In this document: piece after piece, positions 1 through 4,296 of the stretch
How positions within the stretch are numbered: position 1 is the first letter of the stretch
How the letters are laid out: each line of letters begins with the position of its first letter
Source of the DNA: Lachnospiraceae bacterium
GTDB lineage: Bacteria; Bacillota; Clostridia; Lachnospirales; Lachnospiraceae
Direction of reading: 5' to 3'
Length of the DNA stretch: 7,021 nucleotides
Assembly (NCBI GenBank): GCA_024699395.1
Contig: JAILPU010000266.1
Location: forward strand, 1-7,021
Position numbers and translations under genes: made by a program
Notes under the pieces: model-generated
What the model was told of the DNA's origin: nothing
Seen by the model: the letters and a program-made list of their open reading frames with translations, nothing else
Databases searched by the model: none

Positions 1-83
1 ACTAATTCTTTTATGGCCTGCGGCTGGTCGCCGGTAGGCTGATATTCCGAATGTAACTTGAAAATATTATCTGTTTTTTCCAT
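1..83 (-). CDS. uvrB: UvrB, excinuclease ABC subunit B (N-terminal fragment, runs off left edge)
   Basis: Only the first 27 codons and part of the 28th are present. The peptide begins MEKTDNIF and then reads KLHSEYQPTGDQPQAIKEL. The F-x-L-x-S-x-Y/F-x-P-x-G-D-Q-P-x-A-I pattern is the highly conserved start of UvrB, containing the Q-motif (TGDQ) that recognises adenine ahead of Walker A. UvrB is the damage-verifying helicase-like subunit of bacterial nucleotide excision repair; it is loaded by UvrA and recruits UvrC. The ATG at 81-83 is the only sensible start. Its ribosome site is weak: AAGGA overlaps the stop of the preceding toxin gene but lies about 16 bases away, with only GAAG nearer. It lies 20 bases after the toxin stop on the same strand with no terminator between, so read-through from the toxin-antitoxin promoter is likely. 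Identification is firm although the fragment is short. Confidence 0.9.
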   Translation of the reverse strand, partial: MEKTDNIFKLHSEYQPTGDQPQAIKEL

Positions 84-103
84 TAATTATCTGCTTCTAT
101 TCC

Positions 104-511
104 TTATTGTCTTGCTAAAAATTCTGCGGGAGTAAACGGGGCAATCTCACTCTTTTTGAAATCTCTTATATTTCTTGTAATAACGTAATCCGCATGAATC
201 CTTTTGGCTGTAGCCGCCTGTATTGCATCCTCAAAATCATCCCACTGTATTTCCGCAGCTGTGCTTATATCCGATGAACTCAAATCCTCAAATGTGAAAA
301 TCAAAGAAAGACTCTTCATCACCTCATTTATCATCTCTGCATTCAGCTCTTTTCGCATAACATACACTATATTCGCAAAAGTTAAGGCCGATACACATCC
401 CTCAACCAAATTCGTCTCACACATCTTCCATATTTTGGCAGAATCAATGTAATAAGGCTCCCTCTTTTGAAGGACATCGAGAATAATGTTCCCATCAATC
501 AGTAATTTCAT
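104..511 (-). CDS. PIN-domain toxin (VapC-like putative ribonuclease)
   Basis: This 135-residue protein is a complete PIN domain. The N-terminal strand LLIDGNIILDVL carries the first acidic metal ligand (D6). The segment DDFEDAIQAA (91-100) carries D95 and its acidic neighbours, and ADYVITRNIRDF (107-118) gives the C-terminal conserved T-R-N and D117. PIN toxins are Mg-dependent ribonucleases that cut tRNA, rRNA or mRNA; the target here cannot be told from sequence. The usual D-T/S-N at the start is D-G-N, which I take as a family variant rather than inactivation because the aspartates are kept. The ATG at 509-511 has a GAGGAAG ribosome site just upstream (516-522). The gene overlaps the end of the antitoxin gene by 17 bases, typical of a translationally coupled type II pair, and is followed by uvrB. 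Confidence 0.88.
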   Translation of the reverse strand: MKLLIDGNIILDVLQKREPYYIDSAKIWKMCETNLVEGCVSALTFANIVYVMRKELNAEMINEVMKSLSLIFTFEDLSSSDISTAAEIQWDDFEDAIQAATAKRIHADYVITRNIRDFKKSEIAPFTPAEFLARQ

Positions 512-743
512 ATTTCTTCCTCAGACTATCTTCCCTTACCTGACTCGTATCCGCATCGCCCTTAAGGATACCTGTAAGTGAATCTGTCAAATAAGACATC
601 GCTTTACCACTGGGAATAAAACGTCCAACCTCCTTACCGTTTCTGGTGACAATCACTTCTTTACCACCCTGTACCAAGGCGAGATATCTACCAAAATTAT
701 TCTGCATCTCTGTAGCTGTTGCCGTTGCTGTATTTCCAATCAT
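495..743 (-). CDS. Type II antitoxin, Phd/YefM family
   Basis: This 82-residue protein has the Phd/YefM DNA-binding fold signature in its first half. ATEMQNNFGRYLALVQ (10-25) is the alpha helix that usually reads as x-E-x-R/Q-x-N-F-x-x-x-L, followed by GGKEVIVTRNGKEVGRFIP (26-44), the beta hairpin with the conserved I/V-T-R-N-G-K/R. The C-terminal half, with LTGIL and REDSLRKKYEI, matches the flexible region that wraps and blocks the cognate PIN toxin. It should neutralise the toxin encoded directly downstream (17-base overlap) and repress its own promoter, where two TTAGCTAA palindromes flank the -10 box. The ATG at 741-743 follows a GGGGTGA ribosome site 4 bases upstream. Family assignment is strong; the exact target DNA is inferred. 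Confidence 0.9.
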   Translation of the reverse strand: MIGNTATATATEMQNNFGRYLALVQGGKEVIVTRNGKEVGRFIPSGKAMSYLTDSLTGILKGDADTSQVREDSLRKKYEITD

Positions 744-747
744 AATG

Positions 748-754
748 TCACCCC
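748..754 (-). promoter_or_regulatory. Ribosome binding site of the antitoxin gene
   Basis: On the minus strand this reads GGGGTGA, four bases before the ATG at 741-743. It fits the anti-Shine-Dalgarno end of 16S rRNA and fixes the start of the antitoxin. Confidence 0.7.
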
Positions 755-762
755 GCTTTCAT

Positions 763-772
763 ATTAGCTAAT
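763..772. promoter_or_regulatory. Putative antitoxin operator, site 1 (palindrome ATTAGCTAAT)
   Basis: This is a perfect 10-bp palindrome with the TTAGCTAA core at 764-771, lying between the -10 box and the antitoxin ribosome site. The same 8-bp core recurs with its centre exactly 25 bp away. Phd/YefM antitoxins repress by binding short palindromes at their own promoter, so this is a good candidate operator. The role is inferred from position and dyad symmetry. Confidence 0.65.
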
Positions 773-775
773 TTT

Positions 776-803
776 ATTATACCCCATTTTAGCTAATTAT
801 CAA
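776..803 (-). promoter_or_regulatory. Sigma-A type promoter of the toxin-antitoxin operon
   Basis: On the minus strand the -35 is TTGATA (798-803) and the -10 is a perfect TATAAT (776-781), with a 16-base spacer. It lies about 33 bases upstream of the antitoxin ATG. The hexamers are near consensus, so the promoter should be strong when not repressed. One palindrome sits inside the spacer and another lies just downstream of the -10, as expected for an autorepressed antitoxin promoter. Confidence 0.82.
789..796. promoter_or_regulatory. Putative antitoxin operator, site 2 (palindrome TTAGCTAA)
   Basis: This second perfect copy of the 8-bp palindrome lies in the spacer between the -35 and -10 boxes of the toxin-antitoxin promoter. 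The two centres are 25 bp apart, about two and a half helical turns. Occupancy here would block RNA polymerase directly. Confidence 0.65.
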
Positions 804-836
804 GTTCTCGATGTTAAAATCTCTCATAATCCCCTT

Positions 837-858
837 GTTTTGAATGCGTTTTGAATGT
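837..858 (+). repeat. Two tandem 11-bp repeats (GTTTTGAATGc/t)
   Basis: GTTTTGAATGC (837-847) is followed directly by GTTTTGAATGT (848-858), and then by a partial TTGAATTT. The repeat ends six bases before the -35 box of the plus-strand promoter. It could be an activator or repressor site, or just AT-rich slippage; nothing further can be said from sequence. Confidence 0.5.
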
Positions 859-864
859 TTGAAT

Positions 865-893
865 TTGAAAAACCACCGGTATTTTGTTAAAAT
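865..893 (+). promoter_or_regulatory. Sigma-A type promoter for the membrane protein/UPF0145 unit
   Basis: The -35 TTGAAA (865-870) and the -10 TAAAAT (888-893) are separated by an ideal 17-base spacer. Transcription would begin near 900, giving a leader of about 60 bases before the ATG at 961. It diverges from the toxin-antitoxin promoter, with the two -35 boxes about 60 bp apart. Confidence 0.7.
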
Positions 894-946
894 TATATAT
901 GGATTACTTCTTAAAATCCACATCTTTTGGAAGCTGTGTTTTCGAA

Positions 947-953
947 AAGGAGG
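947..953 (+). promoter_or_regulatory. Ribosome binding site that sets the start at 961
   Basis: AAGGAGG lies seven bases before the ATG at 961. The open frame extends back to an ATG at 844, but that codon has no ribosome site and lies upstream of the predicted transcript start, so translation should begin at 961. Confidence 0.85.
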
Positions 954-960
954 CAGACTG

Positions 961-1212
961 ATGGAGGATCGCAAAAACAATATCGCCAAGAAAAAGCTGG
1001 GAGCCATAGTGGCGGCCGTGGTTTACTGCATACTGATAGCTCTTTACTTCGGTTCAATACTGTTCCTTGAAGCCCCTGCTTTTGCGTCCTGGCCGGTACT
1101 TCTTATAATAGGCGGCGTGGGTCTTACGGTGATCATCTGCTGTATCGTTGCATTAAGTCTAAGATTAAAGGAAATTGAAGGAGGAGAAGAAGATGAAGCT
1201 CGTAAGTATTGA
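961..1212 (+). CDS. Small two-helix membrane protein, unknown function
   Basis: This 83-residue protein has a short basic N-terminus (MEDRKNNIAKKK), a first hydrophobic helix at about 13-35, a short loop containing EAPAFASWP, a second helix at about 45-67, and an acidic C-terminal tail (KEIEGGEEDEARKY). The positive-inside rule suggests that both ends are cytoplasmic. I do not recognise a named family. The start at 961 is supported by AAGGAGG; a longer frame beginning at 844 would add residues with no support. Its last 20 bases overlap the start of the UPF0145 gene in another frame, and that gene's ribosome site lies inside this coding region, so the two are probably translationally coupled. 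A simple inference is that it anchors or works with the UPF0145 protein at the membrane; no direct evidence for this is in the sequence. Confidence 0.8.
   Translation: MEDRKNNIAKKKLGAIVAAVVYCILIALYFGSILFLEAPAFASWPVLLIIGGVGLTVIICCIVALSLRLKEIEGGEEDEARKY
1178..1186 (+). promoter_or_regulatory. Ribosome binding site that sets the start at 1193
   Basis: AAGGAGGAG lies inside the end of the upstream membrane-protein gene, with GGAGG eight bases before the ATG at 1193. It decides for the ATG rather than the in-frame TTG at 1175, which would lie upstream of this site. Confidence 0.85.
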
Positions 1213-1504
1213 TACCATTCCCGGAGTTGAATACGAAGCCTTGGGAATCGTAAAAGGAACAGTAGTTCAGTCCAAGAATATCGGAAGAGATTTTATGGCA
1301 GGCATGAAAACTCTTGTGGGTGGCGAAATTGCCGGCTATACGGAAATGCTTGTGGAAGCAAGACAGATTGCCACAAAGCGCATGGTTGATGAAGCACAGG
1401 CCATGGGAGCAGACGCCATCGTAGGTGTAAGATTCGGATCCTCTGCAATAATGCAGGGCGCCGCAGAGATTGTAGCTTACGGAACTGCCGTTAAATTCAA
1501 ATAA
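1193..1504 (+). CDS. UPF0145 / YbjQ family protein (DUF74, putative heavy-metal-binding domain)
   Basis: The 103-residue product begins MKLVSIDTIPGVEYEALG and spans the full length of the UPF0145 family. The telling segments are G-I-V-K-G-T-V-V-Q-S-K-N-I-G-R-D at about 18-33, GGEIAGYTEMLVEAR (43-57), the helix IATKRMVDEAQAMGADAIVGVRF (59-81), and the final strand EIVAYGTAVKF. These small proteins form symmetric oligomers; the heavy-metal-binding label is family annotation and is not proven. The ATG at 1193 is chosen because AAGGAGGAG precedes it; an upstream TTG would add only six lysine/glutamate-rich residues. It overlaps the preceding membrane-protein gene by 20 bases and is followed within 10 bases by a hairpin terminator. 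Family assignment is confident, function unknown. Confidence 0.88.
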   Translation: MKLVSIDTIPGVEYEALGIVKGTVVQSKNIGRDFMAGMKTLVGGEIAGYTEMLVEARQIATKRMVDEAQAMGADAIVGVRFGSSAIMQGAAEIVAYGTAVKFK

Positions 1505-1507
1505 CTC

Positions 1508-1575
1508 AAAACGCGGAGTAACCCGATGTGTACTCAAAATCACTGACACATTCCGGATTCTCCGCGCTTTTATTT
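1508..1575. terminator. Bidirectional hairpin terminator (copy 1)
   Basis: The arms 1512-1531 and 1546-1566 form a long imperfect stem: CGCGGAG pairs with CTCCGCG (7 bp), then an internal mismatch, then CC/GG, then ATGTGT pairs with ACACAT (6 bp). They close a 14-base loop starting ACTCAAAAT. On the plus strand the stem is followed by TTTTATTTTT and ends the UPF0145 transcript. On the minus strand it is followed by TTTTGAG and ends the amino-acid importer transcript. A closely similar hairpin lies at 4157-4218, with the same loop start. Confidence 0.85.
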
Positions 1576-1665
1576 TTCGCTATGTTACAGTTCGCTATAT
1601 TATGTTTCGCATAATTACATTTCGCTGTATTACATTTTGATAATTTGCATATCTCTATATCACAT
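1576..1665. repeat. Array of six 15-bp tandem repeats overlapping the ATPase stop codon
   Basis: Six consecutive 15-bp units start at 1576, 1591, 1606, 1621, 1636 and 1651. The plus-strand consensus is TTCGCTATATTACAT. The four units at 1576-1635 are close to consensus; those at 1636 and 1651 are more diverged. The last unit contains the stop codon and final codons of the importer ATPase gene, and the first abuts the terminator hairpin. Exactly one such unit, with the consensus sequence, is present in the second copy at 4226-4240. Unit length equals five codons, and the unit itself carries the TAG stop. There are no spacers and no CRISPR character. Confidence 0.85.
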
Positions 1666-2407
1666 ATTCAAGTTTATCTGCAAAGTGTCCCAAGAAGCGC
1701 AGGGTTCGCGGGTCTTTAGGATTTTTTAAAACCTCTCTCGGGGAACCCTCCTCAACAACCAAACCATCTGCCAAAAAGACTACTTTATCAGCCACATCCA
1801 TGGCAAATTCAAGTTCATGAGTGACGATAACGGAAGTGATTCTCTCCCTGGATATCCTCTTTATGATTTCCAACACGTCCTTCACCTTCTCAGGGTCCAA
1901 GGCACTTGTAGGTTCATCAAAGAGGATAACCTCAGGTTTTAAAGCAAGAGCTCTTGCTATACCCACACGCTGTTGCTGTCCACCTGACAGTTGGGAGGGA
2001 TAATAATCCTTTCTGTCCAAAAGCCCCACAGCTTTAAGATTCTCAAGCGCAGATTCTATAGCCTTTTCCTTTGAATACTTTTTGGCTTTTATCAAGGGAA
2101 GGGTGATATTCTGTAAAGCAGTCTTATTTTCATAGAGACTGAAGTTCTGAAATACCATCGCCGTCGACTGACGTATCTTTAATATATCCTTTGGGGTTAT
2201 CTTTTCAAAATCGTAGGAATCTTCTCCGATGGTAAGCCTTCCCTTGTCCGGTTTTTCCAAAAGATTGATGCACCGTAGTGCAGTTGATTTACCGGCACCC
2301 GACGGACCTATTACAGCAACTGTCTCCCCCTTTGAAACCTCTAAATCTATTCCGTTAAGTATGGTCTTTCCACCGAAAGACTTGTACAATCCCTGCAATT
2401 TGATCAT
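1655..2407 (-). CDS. Polar amino-acid ABC importer ATPase (cystine/glutamine type)
   Basis: This 250-residue ATPase energises the importer encoded with it. All ABC motifs are intact, numbering from the ATG at 2405-2407: Walker [10 protein letters not shown] (34-42), Q-loop VFQNF with Q87, signature LSGGQQQR (140-147), Walker B ILFDEP (161-166) with E165 catalytic, D-loop SALD, and switch histidine H197 in VTHELEFA. The V-F-Q-x-F-x-L-Y and H-E-M/L-x-F-A patterns place it in the HisP/GlnQ/Tcy polar amino-acid group. A TTG at 2417-2419 directly after the permease stop could add four residues, but GGAG (2414-2417) sits six bases before the ATG, so the ATG is preferred. The C-terminus runs 11 residues beyond the usual F-L end of the family, as [11 protein letters not shown], and those codons recur in degenerate form near 4233-4265. 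Confidence 0.92.
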   Translation of the reverse strand: MIKLQGLYKSFGGKTILNGIDLEVSKGETVAVIGPSGAGKSTALRCINLLEKPDKGRLTIGEDSYDFEKITPKDILKIRQSTAMVFQNFSLYENKTALQNITLPLIKAKKYSKEKAIESALENLKAVGLLDRKDYYPSQLSGGQQQRVGIARALALKPEVILFDEPTSALDPEKVKDVLEIIKRISRERITSVIVTHELEFAMDVADKVVFLADGLVVEEGSPREVLKNPKDPRTLRFLGHFADKLEYVI

Positions 2408-2413
2408 AACAAT

Positions 2414-2417
2414 CTCC
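2414..2417 (-). promoter_or_regulatory. Ribosome binding site choosing the ATPase ATG
   Basis: GGAG on the minus strand lies six bases before the ATG at 2405-2407 and overlaps the alternative TTG codon at 2417-2419. This makes the TTG an unlikely start. Confidence 0.65.
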
Positions 2418-2419
2418 AA

Positions 2420-3100
2420 TCACTGTGCATCAGCTTTCCGCGTCCTGTATGTAAGCCTTCCCTCAGCAAATTTCTGCAAATACGAAAGTGCCGTGCTGAA
2501 CAAAAGATAAATAAAAGCAACCTCAATGTAAAGCACCAGCGGTTCGTAGGTTACCGCCACAATCCTCTGAGTCGCCATAAACATCTCCTCGATGGTGATA
2601 TTGGCAGCTAAAGATGTGTCCTTCACAAGTGAAATGAAGGTATTAAACAAGGCGGGGACACAGTTTTTAATCGCCTGGGGCAAAACAATATACACAATGC
2701 TCTGCCACAGGGTCAGACCGCAGGCTATGGCTCCTTCCGTCTGACTCTTGCTGACCGCCAGAACCGAACCTCTGATGGTTTCCGAAGCGTAAGCTCCCAC
2801 ATTCAATGAAAAGGCTATTATGGCAGATGGAATGCGGGGTATATTGAGGCCGATTTTGGGCAGCCCGTAAAAAATTATAAACAGCTGCACCAGCATAGGT
2901 GTTCCTCTGAAAACCCACACATAGAATCTGAAAAACCATGAGAGCACCTTTATCTTCATAACCCGGGTCACAGCCACAATAATTGCTATAAGTAAACCCA
3001 GAGCAAATGAGACCAACGTAAGGGGAATCGTATATTTCAAACCCGGAATCAGGATTTTGGGTAAAGATTTAATGACAATATCCAAAAGTCTTGAACTCAT
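2420..3100 (-). CDS. Polar amino-acid ABC importer permease (HisM/GlnP family)
   Basis: This 226-residue inner-membrane permease probably forms a homodimer, as it is the only permease gene in the operon. It has the standard HisMQ pattern: a first hydrophobic segment at about 24-45, FRGTPMLVQLF (64-74) leading into the second, further helices around 92-108 and 185-206, and the ATPase-docking EAA loop at 122-141, beginning E-G-A-I-A-C-G128 and ending I-V-L-P141. The conserved DTSLA (161-165) follows. Two in-frame ATGs exist. The one at 3098-3100 is preferred because GGAGGAG lies just before it, and the ATG at 3110-3112 overlaps that same site; the longer form would add only MEEN. It begins 45 bases after the binding-protein stop and ends 12 bases before the ATPase start, giving a compact operon. 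Substrate is inferred from the binding protein. Confidence 0.9.
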   Translation of the reverse strand: MSSRLLDIVIKSLPKILIPGLKYTIPLTLVSFALGLLIAIIVAVTRVMKIKVLSWFFRFYVWVFRGTPMLVQLFIIFYGLPKIGLNIPRIPSAIIAFSLNVGAYASETIRGSVLAVSKSQTEGAIACGLTLWQSIVYIVLPQAIKNCVPALFNTFISLVKDTSLAANITIEEMFMATQRIVAVTYEPLVLYIEVAFIYLLFSTALSYLQKFAEGRLTYRTRKADAQ

Positions 3101-3103
3101 ATT

Positions 3104-3110
3104 CTCCTCC
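3104..3110 (-). promoter_or_regulatory. Ribosome binding site choosing the permease start
   Basis: GGAGGAG on the minus strand has its GGAGG core five bases before the ATG at 3098-3100. It overlaps the alternative upstream ATG at 3110-3112, favouring the shorter protein. Confidence 0.75.
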
Positions 3111-3145
3111 ATCCATTTTGCCTCATGGGCTCATTAAGTAAATCA

Positions 3146-4006
3146 TTAGTGTGCAACGGTAATATCCTCTCCAAAATACTTTTCTGCGATTGCAGAGAGG
3201 GTGCCGTCGGCTCTGAGTTCTCCCAGTGCCTCATTAATATCCTTCTGAAGATCTGCATCCTCTTTGCGGATAAGGATAGCTGATTCGGTAGCCTCCTCTG
3301 AGGTAGCCACAATCTTTGCATTGGCGTCGGGCTGTGAAGCCTTAAAGTCAAGGAAAGTAACGTTATCATTAACGGTTGCGTCGGCTCTTCCTTCTAAAAC
3401 GAGCTGAATTGACTCGGAAAAACCGTTGGTGGATACGATTTTGCCACCATAGCTCTCAGCAAGCTTTGCCCAGTTACTTGTAATTGTCAAAGACACATCC
3501 TTGCCGTCAAGATCTTCAAAACTGTTGATGTCTTCATTGTCACCATTAACGATTACAACACCGTAAACATAGGTGTAAGGATCTGAGAAAAGATACTTTT
3601 CTTTACGCTCATCAGTGATACTCACCTGATTGGCTATTGCGTCATACTTGCCGGCGTCAAGTCCTGCTATAATACCATCCCACTGGGTTTCGGTGAATTT
3701 AGCTTCAACGCCAAGCTTGTCGGCAACAGCCTTTGCAACCTCCACATCAAAACCAACCAGCTCCCCTTCCTCATTGTGATAAGAGTAAGGTGAATAGGTA
3801 CCTTCCGTCGCAAATGTGATGGAATCTCTTGTCTTGGTTTCGGTTTCTTCTACTGACTCTGTTTCTTCCACTGTTTCTTCCACTGTTTCACTTACTTCGA
3901 TCTCGGAATTTGAAGAAGCCGGCTCGCTTGAAGCGACCTTTTCACCGCATCCTGTAAATGTTCCTATAACTCCAACTATCAATAAAAGTGATACTAACTT
4001 TTTCAT
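3146..4006 (-). CDS. Amino-acid (probably cystine) ABC importer substrate-binding lipoprotein
   Basis: This 286-residue lipoprotein has a signal peptide MKKLVSLLLIVGVIG and lipobox FTGC, with C20 as the lipidated residue. An acidic linker follows (about 21-60) containing VEETVEETESVEET, encoded by 12-bp tandem repeats. The rest (62-281) is a family 3 periplasmic-binding-protein domain: ATEGTYSPYSYHNEEGELVGFDVEVA at the start, QWDGIIAGLDAGKYDAIANQ (108-127), ITDERKEKYLFSDPY (130-144) with the likely carboxylate-binding R134, and GRADATVNDNV (206-216) with the likely amino-binding D214. N-Q-V-S-I-T-x-E-R-K-x-K-Y-x-F-S-x-P-Y-T closely resembles the E. coli FliY and Bacillus Tcy cystine-binding proteins, so cystine is my best guess; another polar amino acid is possible. 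GGAGG (4016-4020) lies nine bases before the ATG. It is first in the importer operon. Confidence 0.92.
   Translation of the reverse strand: MKKLVSLLLIVGVIGTFTGCGEKVASSEPASSNSEIEVSETVEETVEETESVEETETKTRDSITFATEGTYSPYSYHNEEGELVGFDVEVAKAVADKLGVEAKFTETQWDGIIAGLDAGKYDAIANQVSITDERKEKYLFSDPYTYVYGVVIVNGDNEDINSFEDLDGKDVSLTITSNWAKLAESYGGKIVSTNGFSESIQLVLEGRADATVNDNVTFLDFKASQPDANAKIVATSEEATESAILIRKEDADLQKDINEALGELRADGTLSAIAEKYFGEDITVAH
3859..3889. repeat. 12-bp tandem repeat within the lipoprotein linker
   Basis: CTGTTTCTTCCA occurs twice in tandem (3859-3870, 3871-3882) plus seven more bases. It encodes the V-E-E-T-type repeats of the acidic linker between the lipid anchor and the binding domain. Linker length in such proteins tolerates slippage. 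Confidence 0.7.
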
Positions 4007-4050
4007 AATCTTTTTCCTCCGTAAATCTTATAATTTAAACATATGTCTGC

Positions 4051-4070
4051 AGCTCTGTTTAGGTTGAGCT
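4051..4070. repeat. Short inverted repeat in the importer leader (AGCTC...GAGCT)
   Basis: AGCTC (4051-4055) and GAGCT (4066-4070) could form a 5-bp stem with a 10-base loop in the leader of the binding-protein mRNA, if transcription begins upstream. It lacks a following U-run on the minus strand, so it is not a terminator. Evidence for a function is thin. Confidence 0.3.
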
Positions 4071-4097
4071 AATCTTACTATCGAAGGACAGGGTTTG

Positions 4098-4115
4098 TAA
4101 AATCGTTTGATTTTA
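4098..4115. promoter_or_regulatory. Perfect 7-bp inverted repeat upstream of the importer operon, possible operator
   Basis: TAAAATC (4098-4104) and GATTTTA (4109-4115) are separated by four bases. They lie about 90 bases upstream of the binding-protein ATG. A weaker dyad TTAT-N8-ATAA (4113-4128) overlaps its edge. The position suits a regulator of the importer, but I cannot match it with confidence to a known box. No clean -35/-10 pair is visible in 4021-4156; candidates such as TATAAC or TATAAG lack a good partner. Confidence 0.4.
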
Positions 4116-4156
4116 TCGCAAGTTATAACCTTTGCCTATTAAATAAAATGGCATTT

Positions 4157-4218
4157 AAAAAACGCGGGGCATACCGATGTGTACTCAAAATTTCTGACAC
4201 ATGCCGGTCTCTCCGCGC
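4157..4218 (-). terminator. Hairpin terminator (copy 2) after the large lipoprotein gene
   Basis: The arms 4163-4182 and 4197-4217 form a long imperfect stem (CGCGG/CCGCG, then ACCG/CGGT, then ATGTGT/ACACAT) around a 14-base loop starting ACTCAAAAT. On the minus strand the stem is followed by TTTTTT (4157-4162), a good rho-independent signal for the lipoprotein transcript, and it also insulates the importer operon. It is homologous in sequence to the hairpin at 1508-1575, so it is a repeated unit and not an independent terminator. Confidence 0.85.
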
Positions 4219-4265
4219 TTTCATTTTCGCTATATTACATTTTCAAGTTTATCTGCAGGATGCCC
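4159..4265 (-). repeat. Second copy of the importer-ATPase 3' end plus terminator
   Basis: This stretch aligns with 1508-1690 apart from a one-base indel and 75 bp (five tandem units) missing here. It contains the hairpin, one 15-bp unit (4226-4240), TTCAAGTTTATCTGCA (4242-4257, identical to 1667-1682), and a little more coding sequence. Similarity fades beyond about 4265. The two copies lie in the same orientation about 2.65 kb apart. Confidence 0.85.
4230..4265 (-). pseudogene. Remnant of the 3' end of an amino-acid ABC ATPase gene
   Basis: Read on the minus strand, these bases encode GHPADKLENVI followed by TAG, against [11 protein letters not shown] and TAG at the end of the intact importer ATPase. 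Five codons differ: three silently (GGA/GGG, CAC/CAT, GTG/GTA) and two with replacement (F to P, Y to N). The frame continues a few codons further without similarity and meets a TAG at 4293-4295, so it cannot be a gene. It looks like the tail of a lost paralogous ATPase, still attached to its terminator. The alternative is a dispersed element that supplied the C-terminal codons of the intact gene. Confidence 0.6.
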
Positions 4266-4296
4266 ACAGATATATTTTTTTGATTTAGCATGCTAT

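Noticed and set aside
844..960. N-terminal extension of the small membrane protein from an ATG at 844
   Set aside because: That ATG lies upstream of the predicted promoter and has no ribosome site, while AAGGAGG stands just before the ATG at 961.
1133..1549. Open frame of 138 codons on the minus strand across the UPF0145 gene
   Set aside because: It runs through the hairpin terminator and opposite two genes with strong starts and family matches; its translation is not protein-like.
1576..1665. Possible CRISPR-like array
   Set aside because: The repeats are 15 bp, directly abutting and without spacers; this is a simple tandem repeat.
4021..4156. Possible S-box (SAM) or T-box riboswitch ahead of the cystine-type importer
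   Set aside because: No T-box sequence, no S-box core motifs and no leader terminator before the binding-protein gene are visible; only short dyads are present.
4159..4265. Insertion sequence end or MITE
   Set aside because: The repeated segment contains ABC ATPase codons, has no visible target-site duplication, and its only inverted repeats are the hairpin arms; a transposable origin is not supported, though a dispersed element is not excluded.
4286..4295. Perfect 10-bp palindrome TAGCATGCTA just after the lipoprotein stop
   Set aside because: It is short, has no loop or U-run, and a good hairpin terminator follows about 70 bases on; it probably occurs by chance in AT-rich spacer.
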